Source: Istiophorus platypterus
Taxonomy: Eukaryota > Chordata > Actinopteri > Istiophoriformes > Istiophoridae
Assembly (NCBI GenBank): GCA_016859345.1
Contig: CM029122.1
Location: forward strand, 9,274,575-9,338,574
Reading direction: 5' to 3'
Length of the DNA stretch: 64,000 nt
Shown here: piece after piece, positions 36,590 to 49,400 of the stretch
Numbering within the stretch: the stretch's first letter is position 1
Layout of the letters: every line of letters starts with the position of its first letter
Notes under the pieces: model-generated
The model's database searches: none
Told to the model about the DNA's origin: nothing
Seen by the model: the letters and a program-made list of their open reading frames with translations, nothing else
Made by a program: the position numbers and the translations under genes

Positions 36590-39500
36590 CCAGCCCGTGC
36601 CCAAACTGTGATAATTGATGTATTTCCCATAAAGGAGTGGTAATTAAGATAATGAGATTTTCAGAGGCAAGCAATGCATGCCAAAATGAGAAGGACCATG
36701 TTTCTTGACTGGTTCCCTTTAGCTTTATGAATTTCACTCTCCATTCTCTCTCTCTCTCTCTCTCTCTCACCAGCTCTGCTATTCTGTCTACTGATGTCCG
36801 CCTCCTATCTGTGTTCTCCTTACCACATCTGCTTCCCCTCTTGACTCCCATCCACAGCTTGTCCTCATTTGTTTGCCTAGTGCATAATTAGCTATAGGAT
36901 CACCCATTGTGTAATTATGTATAGCAGTTTGATATGTAATTAAAATTGTATCAGTATCCAGTGTAATTTGTGCTGTGTGATTACCTATTAACAGTGCAAA
37001 CAGTTGTGCCTAAAAGCCCGTGACCGCCCCTCTCATAGATGTCACTGCGCTTCTCTATCAGTATTTTCATACCAGCAGGTGCTACATCCAAGCAGAAAAC
37101 ACTATTCAGACCCATACATGATAAACATTAACACTTTGTTCTACATCACCTCACATGTAAACGTCTTTGTGACAGCTTGAGTAATTGTTGAATATGTTAT
37201 CATTCAGCCTTAACCCAACTTTACTGCTTTACAACGCCACACACTTTACTTCAGACAAGACCACATACACTTTGTGCTGAATGGCTTAGTGCAGCAACAC
37301 TGCTTGACTTGTTCCTCCCCAATACAGTCACCAAAACAGAGCAGGGCTTTCAAACAGCGTGTCAGAGAGGTGTTATAATAAAGCAGTAGAAGAGGGGCAC
37401 TCTAAGGAAACATCTTAATGAAAGCACTGGGCTACAAACTCGCCTGAATAAGCCGCCTTTGTAAATTCACCAGCAAATAATTAGACATGCCTGAGAAGTC
37501 TGCTTTGGGTGTAGCCTCTGTTTTTATTCAATAAAGGGTTTTTTTTCACAGAAGGTTACAGAAATGCACAATTAGTGTTTGCCTCCCTCATTACATGATT
37601 GCATGCAGCGTGTGTGATTGATTGTCTGTGGCTCTGTGTAGTGTGCTGCTGTGCATAAGGTCAAATGTCATACATTTATCTTCTAACTTATTGTAAAACG
37701 TAATACATAGAGTAATTACCATAAATAAATACATTCAGAGATATACCTGCAGCCCTATATGCTCCTTTATGTATTCAACATGTTTTATTCCAGTAAACTC
37801 CATCTTTATCTCTGGCCCTGTGAGCACTCTGGTATAATTGGAATGGTCAACTTCTGTACTCATTTTAATACAGAAGAGGAAGTTCCAAGGCCTGCAATGT
37901 TATAAAACATGTCATGCTTACAAGCATTGAAGTGTGGGTTATAATGAGCTTAACATGCCCCAATTTTTCCTCATGATGTAATGGCACAGCAACAGAAAAT
38001 GTGTTTCAGGTTTGAATGGATAATCAAATATGCCAAACTCAAACAAAGTGTTAAAATCATGCAGAGAAAGAACATGAGCAAGACTCGAGGTTCTTTTTTT
38101 CCCCTTTTAAATAAACGGGAGCACAAATAACACTGTAATTGTGCAGCTGTTGAATTATAAGTCTACAAGTATAAGCCAGTCCAACTGGACTCATTAGTTT
38201 CAGTTGTGTTGATAGTTGTCAAAAATTAGGTTGGTTTTTTTGTTTGTTTGTTTTTTTAATTAAATGTTCACATATGAATTTAACATGAGGTCAGAGGTCT
38301 GGAACAACGTCAGCATAGCACAGCAAGATACACTAAATGCAAGTCAAAAAATTGCCCTTAGCAAAACAAAAACTTAATACATTTGTATAAATAAGCAAAA
38401 AATACATGGATTCAGCAGGACATCATGGCAGCCTGACATAGTGGGAGAGTGCCTTTCACCCAGGTACAAAAGGTGTGACTCCCAGGTGAGAGGCACTGAT
38501 CCTAGTGTTCATTGGTCAAACAACTACTCTTATAACACATGGGCTTAATTCTGAATTAGTGAATATATCTCTTTTGCATTTTGTTTCCTTCGTCAACTTT
38601 GCTTTTCTTCGCACACTCTCAGAAATAATGCTGACTAGCACCACGGTGGCAATAATGTTCACAAGTCACTGACTAGTCACTGTAATGATGATGGTTGGTC
38701 CGAAGTCCAGAGTGAATGCAGTCACAGAAGGTGAAAGTGCTTGGTTACGTACAAGGTCCTCTGGGAATGTCGGAACATTCTATCACACTGGCATGACTGA
38801 GAGAGAAGAAAACCTACCTTCACCTAATTTAAAAAGTAACAGATGACCTGGTCCAGATAAATGTGCAGTTCAGTCTCTTTCAAGCAGCACTGCCATCAAA
38901 CAAAGCCTGGTGTGGCAACATGCAAGAAAGAATACATACATGATTAAATACATCATAAATATAAAACAAGATAGCCTTGAGCTGTGTTGTTCATGCATAT
39001 TTAATGGTCCCAACAATACTTTGATACAGTTTGTTCTAATCCCCACACCAACACAACCATAACTATTTTTAAGAACTCTCTTTATGATGCTATTTCCAAG
39101 ATGTAAGTCGACCTCCCAGCCCTTTTTTTCGATGTGCTTTTGAGCAGAGTGTGAACCCCCAACTTGTCTCCGATTGAGCGCTAAGTTTCCACATGATCAA
39201 AACATTTCATCCTTCATGTAGACACAGCTTCTCCATTTATATCCCCTCATGTTATTATCCAGTTGTTTACATACAAGACCCTCTCTCTGTTCTCTTAACC
39301 CTTTAACGCTAAAGATCACAGCCATTCTTGAAGAGAACACACAAGCACTTTTAACAACAATAAAACTGCTGCATTCCCCGGAGGAAGGACATCAGCAGCA
39401 GGTCTGACATCCAGCGTATGGATGATTAGCATCATTGGAGCATCAGCTGGTCTCTCTCACTCACACAAACGCACGCCCTCCATGCTGGCTCTTCAAACAC

Positions 39501-39908
39501 CTAACACTCATGCAGATTAAATGGTAACTTGTTCTTGGCAACACAGTGATTTATTTATGATTAGAAGGAGGTCAGATGAATGGAACCCAACATCTATAGA
39601 CATCAGGGAGTGATGTGTCTCCAAAGACACGAAGAGCAAGTAGAGCATTTATTTATTTGGAATGAATAGGAGATAATGTCTGTCTGTGCGCTCTGCTTAA
39701 ATACTAACAAATGCATGTAAAACAGAGGGAGATATAAAGAAAATACTGTGGAACAAGTAGGACAAGAAGGACTTTGGGAACTTGGTTAAAAAAGAATAAA
39801 TAAAATAAAAGCAATCTGAAATTCTCACTATTCTTCTTCAGTGTCAGTTTCCTTGTATTGTTGGTCTGTCTTGTATCATATAAAAATTATGTCTTTTCTC
39901 CTTTACAG
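36191..39908. other. Intron stretch before the small Ig3-linker exon, no genes seen
   Basis: The stretch contains the C14-(CA)n tract, a short CT run at about 36747-36769 and AT-rich intron DNA. The last 30 bases supply the acceptor (TTCTCCTTTACAG) of the following exon. Nothing else is identifiable. Confidence 0.75.
36542..36583. repeat. Poly-C run (14 C) followed by (CA)n
   Basis: Fourteen C residues run directly into about 14 CA units. Tracts like this are prone to length error in sequencing. Confidence 0.95.
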
Positions 39909-39983
39909 CTCCCTTGACTGACAAGCCACCAAAGATCCTGTTTCCCACGGAAAACAAGATTAGCAACATGGAGCTGCAGCTAG
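39909..39983 (+). CDS. il1rapl1: IL1RAPL-family small exon: Ig2-Ig3 linker
   Basis: Small coding exon of 75 bp: acceptor TTCTCCTTTACAG ending at 39908, consensus donor GTAAGA at 39984. Its first two bases complete an Ala codon started at 9522, and its last base starts a codon (Gly expected). It encodes PLTDKPPKILFPTENK and SNMELQL, the conserved linker and first strand of Ig3. The PLTDKPPK motif straight after TELTVT is diagnostic of IL1RAPL1/2. Length and phases match the corresponding small exon as I recall it in vertebrate IL1RAPL genes. It lies between a 30.4 kb and a >24 kb intron. The next exon, with the first Ig3 cysteine, was not found before the window ends. Confidence 0.92.
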
Positions 39984-40412
39984 GTAAGAGCATCATGGGA
40001 CTTCTTCCAGCTACAATCAGTACTATCTGCATAATTTCCAAATGACAGGAAACTGATGACTTTTCAAATCCTCCCAAGCACACCCTCAGGCAACGAAGGC
40101 CGATTAATGAAGGTACTTTTATTTGCTGGAGGAACAGAAAAAAAAAAAATACGGTTGTAAAGTATTTTCCATATATGCAAATGGTGGGTGCTAATGTCCC
40201 TAGGGTTGTTTTGTCAACAATGGAGAGCCCATATGGTGCCAGGGTTCCATACACTGGCTCGCCACATGGAGAGGCAGCCGTTCTCCGTCGCTGTTGTTTG
40301 TCTTCTTTGACGTGGGGTCACGTTGGGTCTATCATGTGTGCATATGTGCATTAGTTACTATGTGCATGTGGTTGTGTTTGTTGTGTTTCGGTTTTTTTTT
40401 TTGTATTTCTGC

Positions 40413-40436
40413 TTTTTTTTTTTTTTTTTTTTTTTT
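40413..40436. repeat. Poly-T run (24 T)
   Basis: Uninterrupted run of 24 T, with a shorter T run at 40392-40402 just before it. Read on the - strand it is a poly-A tail-like tract, but no retrocopy is recognisable on the adjoining side. Confidence 0.9.
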
Positions 40437-42302
40437 CTATGACAGCATATTGCTTGCTTTCTGGGCACAGTCCACTGTCCACATGGTGCTTGCCGCTCCG
40501 TAAATGGCTAATGTGTCTGTCATGTTGAAGCCAATGGGACAAGATTGAGAGGTCTGGAAAGCAGAGAAAGATTGGATGAGTATGTGACAGAAAGAGAGGT
40601 GGTGGGGACAGAGACAAAGAAGGTGGAATGATTCACTGAGCAGGTACCTTTTGTCTTCAGTCTGATGCTGCTGGAAACCCAGCTATAGTTCATTTAAAAT
40701 GCCTCCACGGTTGGCTGATCAAGAGTGAAAAATTGCTGCTGTTGATAAACTGACAAGCCCAGTCTCACATGTCAGCGTACTCACACCCATGCATGAACAG
40801 GTTGCACAATGCGGTCGGGCCCCACAGCTACTACAGTCATTTGTTTCTATCTTGATTCCTCTCGATTCTGAAGAAATGGTTGCCGTGTTCTTAGAAACTT
40901 TCTTGCAATTATTTAAAGCTTCACTGTAAGTTGTCTTGTGTTTGCTGTTTGAGTGTTTTTGTGCATTGTGGACTGTGCATGTGTGTTTATTATAGGGTTG
41001 GTGCACTTAGTGCTGCACAATCATTTAGTACCGCACTCTGGGACTGGGTCAATCGCCCAGAACATACATTTCCCATGACACAATTCAATAACATCCCTAT
41101 TCTTGATAAATGCACGTATCTTTTAAACTCCCAGCATCCTCAGTTTTTAATGCAGTTTGTCTCTACGCCCAGAACAAAATAACCCAGGAGACATCACTAG
41201 GGTTTTTTTTTTGAGACTCAACAAAACTTGCTCCAGAGCCACAGAAGACATTATACAACCGTTTTCACAGGCTAATTAGTTCTCCCCATGACTTGTAAAC
41301 TGATGCAGATATGTAAAAGCAGCGGAGCTCCACTCTAATATTATGGTACAAAAAGGTTTTGGTGCTGTTGTCGCAAAAAGAGTCATAGGCAAAGCAGAGA
41401 AGAGGAGAAAGGAGAGGTGTAGGTGATGTTATGCAGTGAACCCCCACATACTCCCCGGCAGAATATCTAAAGCACACAGACACCGAGGTAAATATTTTAC
41501 AGTCAGTCTCCATTTTGTGTGTAGAAAAGTTGTTGCTCCCTTCAGATGAGAGTTTGTCTTTTATTTAGTTTTATTTATTTATTCTCCTCTTCCTTAATAT
41601 TTGTTGAGTCATGCCCTAAGCAGCTTTATGGAGCAACGTGGCAGATTTATAGTAGCCAGAACGTGCACATAGAGGGGCTGCTGGCAAGTGGGAGACAGAA
41701 AGAGAGAGAGAGAGAGGGGGAGAGAAAAAGAGATGGGATCCAGTGGAGGCCAGTGGATGGGCAGTAAAATCAGAACGGTAAGCAGAGAGATAAATCTGCA
41801 ACACTGCCAGGAAACAAAGACCCACTTTATCTCCTCGGCTGCCGCGACCGGTGCAGGTCTCAGACAGCTGCCATCACAGCCAGCTTTACACAAGAGACAC
41901 GCACAGACATAAATAAAACACAGACATTGCACAAAATCTCAAAGAGGACACACAGGCCAGACGTAAAGGGAAGTCGATGTGGATGATGCAGAGAGAAGAA
42001 CACAGAAGTTCATGAAACTGAAAGCAAACATAACGATGGAATGAGAGCGGTCATGGAAGAAAATGGGGGGCGTCAAAGAAAAGCGGATTGATTGGAGAGA
42101 GAAATATGACAATGGAGGAAGAGACAGCGGTATCAGAGGGAGTTTGCTCAACATAGGAGAGGGGTGTCTTGTCAGAGTATCCCCTCCCTGACTCTCCTTA
42201 GGTCTCCGCAAATTTCTCTGCCACTGTGTCCTCGTCTGCCAAAGACTCAAAAACACACAGCTACAGATCCATACTGAACCCCAACTCCAACACCAAATAG
42301 TA

Positions 42303-42323
42303 GTGTGTGTTTGTTTGTGTGTT

Positions 42324-42355
<32 letters not shown>

Positions 42356-42378
42356 AGTGTGTGAGTGTGTGTGTGTGC
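42303..42378. repeat. Interrupted (GT)n microsatellite
   Basis: GT repeats with TTTG and GAGT interruptions. Confidence 0.95.
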
Positions 42379-42876
42379 TTTGCTCTCACAACAGATCTGC
42401 AAGGCGTCAAGGCCTCTGGAGTCCCCTAGATATGGTTAACTGAGAATACAGCAAACAGGCCTGCAAAAATGTCTTCTGGACAACTTGACATTTTTCTATG
42501 TGGTTTGCAAAGGGGGGCAAATATCAAGGTAGTGTGGGATGGTTTGAATTTTGTTAGTAGCCATCCAGTTTTTCTTTTGCCATATTTACTGCTGTCCCCC
42601 AGTGGTGAGTTGGTGCAGTCCACTTCCCCTTCTTCCAGAATAGGAGGGTGATTCATATTGCAGGGTCTGAATTTGTGTCTACGTCTGCACAAGGGGGAAA
42701 TACACACGTCTGCATTGTGTGACATATTACACATAGTTTGAAATTTAAAACACACAGACTCACCGACTTGGTGTTGATTCCCTCGGGATGATTCGCAGTC
42801 CCAGAGGGTGGAGAGAATCAACTCACGCTTATGCAGCATCTCTTTGTCTCGCTAGCTCCCCCTGTTCATCATGCGC

Positions 42877-42877
42877 G

Positions 42878-42923
<46 letters not shown>
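42877..42923. repeat. (CA)n microsatellite
   Basis: CGCG start, then CA repeats with one AA interruption. Confidence 0.95.
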
Positions 42924-42927
<4 letters not shown>

Positions 42928-43198
42928 CACACCAAGATACATGCATGCATACACACATATATTCGCACACACCCACAGCACTTGTGAGCAGTCCTCAGTC
43001 ACCGTGGGATAATTGTAACTGATAGAGGATTTTACTGTCCCCCAAAGCCAGCAGATGGGTGCACTCTAGTGGAAAGGAATTAGAGTCCATTATTTCAGAA
43101 AGTAGGACCCAACAGCATGAGATGGGCGGCAAGAGGGAGATGACTCTTAAACCTCCTTCATTTTAACATAGACTTTGTAGAGGGAAAAACACAGCCAC

Positions 43199-43275
43199 TG
43201 CACACACACGTATACACACACAAACACACACACACACGCATACACGCACAGACACATATACACACACACACACAC
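43199..43275. repeat. Interrupted (CA)n microsatellite
   Basis: CA repeats broken by CG, TA and GA steps. It lies only about 300 bp from the previous CA tract. Confidence 0.95.
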
Positions 43276-46200
43276 GTTCTCACACTGCACACAGTCAGTG
43301 GTGGACATTTGTAATAGACTGACACTGAAAGATGCTGACGTTCCCGATTTTCCCCAGTGTTTTAGAGATGTGTTTTTGACAGAAAAATAGGCAGGAGAGC
43401 GTGGATGTCCCACTATGATTCAACTCTTTCCCTGGTGACCGATTGCCTCCATTTTCTTCCCTTACAATAACAGGGTTTTTATTTAATTTTAGTTTAATTA
43501 CTGCAATTAGTGAATCACTCGTGTACGCAAAGTAAATCAACGCAGGGCTTTCATCTAGAGTTTAACTTTAATGAAGTTTGACACACTAAATTTGTACGCT
43601 GACCAAATGTAAGCAGTCTGACACTTGACAGAACAGAGATTCAGACACACAGTCTAAGAAAATGCGCTAGCTTTGACTTTTTATTATATCAACTGAGGAT
43701 ATGCAGGTGGATCATATTATGTAAACCTACTAACACATACTGAATAAAACCTCAATCATCCTCCTTGTCTCTCTCTTAAGTCTTCATCCATGTTCTTGCC
43801 CTCTCCCTCCCTTTTTTCTGTTTGTTCCTGCATCCTTTTATCCCTTACCTCTCCTCTCTCCTCACTACCCCTCCTATCGACTACTGCTTGCAGGAAGATT
43901 TAAGGATTCATCACTGAGGATCTAATGATCTCCCAAAGTCTGAAGTGGTTAATAATCCCTCTTCTCCTCTTCTCTTCTCTTTTCTTTTCCTCTCTTCTCC
44001 TTAAGTCTACAACACAATTTTGAACACCTAGCTGTGACACAAGACTTGTCACCTTTCAATGCAGAGGGGTGAAATTGAAATTGACATTGCTCTGAAGAGT
44101 TACAAAAGGTCAATACACAGTCACTAAATTACTCTTGGCCTGTCTCTCTCTTTCAGTCTGCGCCATACACATTCTTTCACTCCCTCGCTTGAACACCGAA
44201 TCTCTGACAGGTCCTTCACTCGCTATCAACTCTGTTACTGTCATATTTCTTTTTTACCGCTCAGGCATGCATGAAAGTATTGATTAAAAACATGGTCCTA
44301 GTGGTATGCTTACATGTTTGAATATGATTTTTTGTGTCAGGTTTGGCAATCAGACAGATAATCCATGAAAAAGAGAGGATCACGTTATCCAACTCAGTAC
44401 TTTGATGGTCACATTACTCAGCTGTTCAAAGAAATCTATTGAGAGTAGAACCAAGCAAGTACATGTACCTGTATATTTTAGGGTGAAGAACAACAAAGGA
44501 CTTTTTCAATTGGCAGTATCTGTAATTTTTTTGTGATAAATGACACAAAAACAAAATATTATATTCTAGCACGGATAAAAGACATTCAAAAAGAAAATAG
44601 GCCTTTAAAGGTCACGCTGCAGATACGGGGAACAAGGCTTGTTGTTTTTTTTGTTCTTTTTTCTGTCGTCTTCAGTGGTTGCAGTCTCACAATGTACCAG
44701 CATTAAGTAACCCATAGTGACCAGTATGGTGACTAGTGTGTCAGCAAAGCAAAGCTAAATGTTTAAGTGTGTGAACAGTCATCATTAATCATGGTGTCTG
44801 GGGCTGAGAGCAAGAGTCTGCAGTATGATAAATGAACTAACGGGGCCTCTACACTTGCCTAACAGTAAAGGGAGAGGGAGAAAAGAAGGGAAAGAGAAAA
44901 TACACAGAGAGATCAGCAGAAATGGGAAAACATAGCATGATATAAAGACTGACAGAAGACTGACACAACAACCCGTTGTGCATCACATAACTGCTGCTTG
45001 TTTATTGCTGCCTTGACATTACTCACCACACAGCCAGTGAAACTGGTAAGAAGATGCAACAAAGGTGGGGACCCGGTGTCGATTCGTAACAGGTTGCTAG
45101 TTATTTTTTCTCAGAGGCACCAAGCTGACGTCGGACTGTCAGGCACTGTCTGTGAGTGGCTGGTGTGTCCGGCACTGTTGGTTTTAATAGACCTTATCAA
45201 AAGCTGAATCAGCTGCAGAGGCAGTCACTGAAAAAAAGCTGTCTGACCAGCTACTCAGGCCATTTAATCAGTGATTTCACCCATTCGTTGAGGTTTCTCC
45301 TTAGTTTGTGCACAGAAGATCAGCACAAAACGAGGCAAAACTTTTACAGTGACAGTGCAGAATTTATTTTTATCAAACATTCTCAATTCTGTCCAATTTA
45401 TTCCAAAAAGGATTGGCTTATATTTAACTTGTGATCCGTTTAATTAATCCGACTTTCTTGTGACGTGAACCAGTGTACTCATAAGTCCAGGAGGGAGGGA
45501 AAAAATTTAATGAGGGTTTATTTGATGATTCAAATTATCACAACATGACAGGAGGTGATTCTCCGAAAATTACATTGCAGCCTGGTCCAGTGCTGATTTG
45601 TTGCGTTTTCTCCTGTTTACATGCTGTTACCAGTTTAACACATGCTATAAGATGGTCAAAAGCTTGTTTCAATCCTGAATTTGCAGACTTTTCTATATAG
45701 TTTTATTAGCCACCATGTTGATCCCAAAGTGCTCACTAAACACTGTTTTTTGGCAATTGATATACATATCTGTACTTGTATACTAGCAGTTAAAGACAGA
45801 ATAATAATGTTACAAACCTGCTTAGGGACTTGCAACAAATAGGAGTCCACATACTATTGAAAGGTGAAACGGGTGTTAAACTACACATAAAAAATTGTAA
45901 TGAAATATGGGAACGTTAGGCATTGTGGTGCAAAGCTTGTGTGAATGGTTGAGGTGTATGTGGGAGAGTAATGGAAAAAAAACACAAAAGCCAACTAATC
46001 TAAAGTGAAGGACATTTAGAAGGTGTCCTGGCTGCTCAGCAACAACAACAAAAAAAAAATGATAGCAGCCCTTTTATATCCTTAGGCCACTCCCTCCCCA
46101 GGTGAAGCAGCCAACTATGACAGACCTCGTAACACTGGCTCTCCCAGGAAACAGACAACTGGTGAGAAGAAGAGCGAGACGGATCACCTGGAGAGACGGA

Positions 46201-46448
46201 GAGAAGCCATCACAATAGCAAATACGCAGTAAATCTAACTTTAGAATATATATCATACTCATCTATGAACGTCGTCAAAGAAAAAAACGCGTATGGCTCT
46301 TTAGGTCATATTGCAGTGGTGTGAAAGCTGATGAAATGTTCTGCTGTGTCCCTCTACTGCTGATACTTAGAAGCTGAGTGAACATGAGGTGACGCATCAG
46401 CCTGCGGTTGTCAGCACTTTCCTTTTGGTTTGTCACGTCCTTGGGATC

Positions 46449-46465
46449 TGCCCCCGAAGGGGGCA
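46449..46465. other. Short perfect GC hairpin
   Basis: TGCCCCC, GAA, GGGGGCA: a perfect 7 bp stem with a 3 base loop, nested between GGATC and GGATCC. It is the strongest short GC hairpin I noticed in otherwise AT-leaning intron DNA. No function can be assigned. Confidence 0.6.
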
Positions 46466-49400
46466 ACGGATCCGCCTTATCCCCCTCTGTCCTTAGCTCG
46501 ACTTTACGCTCTCTGTCCGTGCATATTTAGTTATGACAGTTGTGTTTGTGCATGCGTGTCTCTGTGTGTTTACAGCGCAACCGTTATTCAGAGGGTCCAA
46601 GCAGTTAAATATTAAATTTGAGAGTACTATAAGGGTTTCTCCACCTTTAAGCCAAGGGATGTCTTTAAAGAGTGATGATATAGGTAATGGTAGCTTTTAG
46701 CTCGTACGCTTCTGATTCTCAGGCTCGCTGACAGGGAATCAAAGAGAAGAAGCAGCCTGCTCATTCCTGCATCACTCTGTATTTGATACAACAAGGGCAG
46801 ACAGGAGCAAGAGGGAGACATAATGAGACCCATCTCCTTTTTCAGAGGTTCTCTGCTTCCACAAACTGCCCTTTCATCCTCTTCCCCAAGTCACTGGTGC
46901 TCCTGTTTGGTCAAAGTGGCAATGACAAGGTTGAGGGAAATCTAAAAGAGCAATCTGACATATAGACTGCATTCATAAAATGCAGTGAAAATTTAGTGAT
47001 TGACCCATTTGGAAGCGAAAAATGGATGAACAGTAATAAGAAAGGACGGAGGAAGGATGGAGAAGTGAGAAAAGAAAGATGGGGCTAGAGAGAGATGGAA
47101 GGGAAAGGGGGGAGGGAGCTGGCACTGGAATGACATGCATGAACAGCAAAGCGAGCAGGGGAAAAGATGGCTTTGCCATTCACTTTGAAGCTTGCTCTAC
47201 TTCTGTCTGTCTTACATAACAGAAAAAATGAAGAAAAACAAGTGCCAAAAACACTCGGCACGGTGGAGAGAGGAGAAAAGAGGCAAGACCTAACTCGCAA
47301 ACTTTAGGGCTCTGATGTTTCCGGCAAGCGAGGGGCTGGATCTGGACTCTGGAGTTAGTCACCAATGCCACACCGAGCTTTGTTGGTGAGTAGAGGGTGA
47401 AAGAGCTGGAAAAAGAAAGAGAGAGAGGGAGATCAGTCAGCGTTGTGAATAGAGACAAGAAAGGAGGGTTTAGAGGAGGCGGTCGGACAGGAAAAGATTA
47501 GGAGACAGGAGAGAAACAGAGGAGGAGGGAGGATAAACAGAAAGGAGAGGAAAGGGACCAGACTGAGCATGTTAACCCCACAGAACTATCTACAGGAGCT
47601 CTCCATATTTCTCTCCATACATTCTTTCACCGTGTTACATAAGCCATCGCTCCATCCTCACTGCCGTCATGTACATAGGGACCAGCTGAGGCCCTTCACA
47701 TATGTCTGCTCTTCATTAACCAAAGAAGACCCCCCCCCCAGCTGGCGGCCACAACTCCATCCAGCAGTGAGGAGCGCCGCTGCACTTTAGCCGAGACCCA
47801 CATTACCGTTGCCCTCTTTCTCCTGTACTGTTGATTTTTTTATGACAATCAATCTTCATGATGTCACCGTCGCCCACGGCAATGATTGTTGCTATGGAGA
47901 TCAGTAGATCTGCGCCGAACTGCTGCTTTAGGGGGAGTGTATGCAAGCTTACGTGAGCGCATGTGTGCGCGTCTTTCCAGTGTGTGTCTCTGCACGCTGT
48001 TCATCTTTAATTGCCGTCTGCAATCTGCAGTCTGGACAGTCAGTAATTTGAGTGGCCCAGCGTGGGGTAAATAGCTGAGACTCATTTTAAGTGTTTATGG
48101 ACTTTATCGTCCTTATTGCCCTTTCGCTCCATCACTCTGTTTCCATGTCAGTTTTTTCGCTACCCTTCAGTCTCTGCCCCAACATAGCAGTCATATATAG
48201 CACAGTACATGAAAATATATATTGCCCCATAACAGCAGAGGCAGTATAGAGGTGATTGGTGCGTAATTCGCATAATATCATGAATAAACACACAGTTTTA
48301 AGCAGATAATTATCTTCAATTTTGTCATTACCATAAACATTGTTGAATTCACTATGAATGGCTGCTGCTGACTCTGTTCTGAGGAACAGAAGTTAACAGG
48401 GCTGCTGCAATCTTCGGGGAATGCTAAAGGGAAAGTACGGCAAGCTGAAATCAGCTGTTTTTCTTCTGTCTGACATTTGTTGTTATGCTCAATACTGTTC
48501 AGGAAACTGCTTAGGATGAAAGAGGAATTGTAGTAAATTTGAAATAAAAAAAAAAAAGATCAACCATTTTCAACTGTAATTTACCTAGTGGAAGGATGTG
48601 AAAAACCCTAATTTCCTTCAGCTATTTTAGCCTCTCCTTGCAATTTCTTCCCTCTTTTATGCTCATTTCTTCTCCCCACGTCTTTCCTTCCTCCCTTAAC
48701 TACTCTCTTCACCCCTGAAATGTGTTATTAGTATTAAACAATGGAAAAATAGGCATTTTAAGTACCAGCTTTACTTTCCTTAATAACTACCCTCAACGGT
48801 AGTAATTACCCCTTTGAAACAGAAGAAAAAAACCCTTCTTGGGTTACTAGGTAATAAGCATGCAGCTGGGATTGTGTGTTTTATGTGTTTGTGTGTGGGT
48901 GCACAGTGTCTGTGCATTTATATATTGGAGCACATGTCATTACAGATTGCAGACCTTTTCTCTTCAGTTACAGCTGAAGTGTTTTCCACTTTACTGACAG
49001 CTTGCATTTGTTTTATCAAGGCAATTGACCAAAGTTAAACCAAAAAAAAAAACAAACCAAAGACCAATACACTATTTATAATTTCACTGTAGTTTGTTTG
49101 CTCAATTCCTAGATATTGATTTTCAGGAGATTTCAAGGTTTCTGCTTGACAATAATTAGATAATTAGAAATTAGAATATGTTTTTGTACAGAACAGGAAC
49201 TGTGGATTCTGTCCCTTATCTTGCCAAACGTGGAGTAGCATCAGGGAAGTTTCACTTCATGGTCAGTATGCATCTTTACAGCAAGCTTTTTCTCTCCCAA
49301 TACTCATTCTGATTCCTCAACTCAGGGTATCAGCTGATACCTAGAACCAGCCCAACATCGGCGCTCTCTGATTCCCAAATTTAAACTAATTTAAACATTA

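Larger units (their letters stand above)
9523..39908 (+). other. 30.4 kb intron between the Ig2 exon and the Ig3-linker exon
   Basis: The intron runs from donor GTAAGT to acceptor CTCCTTTACAG. Long introns are typical of this gene in vertebrates. It carries the recent and old tandem duplications, LINE, SINE and Tc1 remnants, and microsatellites listed separately. I found no extra exon with convincing family similarity. Stretch 9523-10020 shows only an A run and a short CA patch. Confidence 0.88.

Noticed and set aside
42426..42839. 137-residue - strand open frame
   Set aside because: No recognised domain; composition does not support a gene.
43046..43070. CCAGCAGATGGGTGCACTC resembling a CTCF site
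   Set aside because: It differs from the core consensus at a key position, and a single site has no support.
49320..49380. Phrase with GTATCAGCTGATACC and ACATCGGCGC recalling a fish repeat
   Set aside because: Short and weak; the palindrome alone could be chance.
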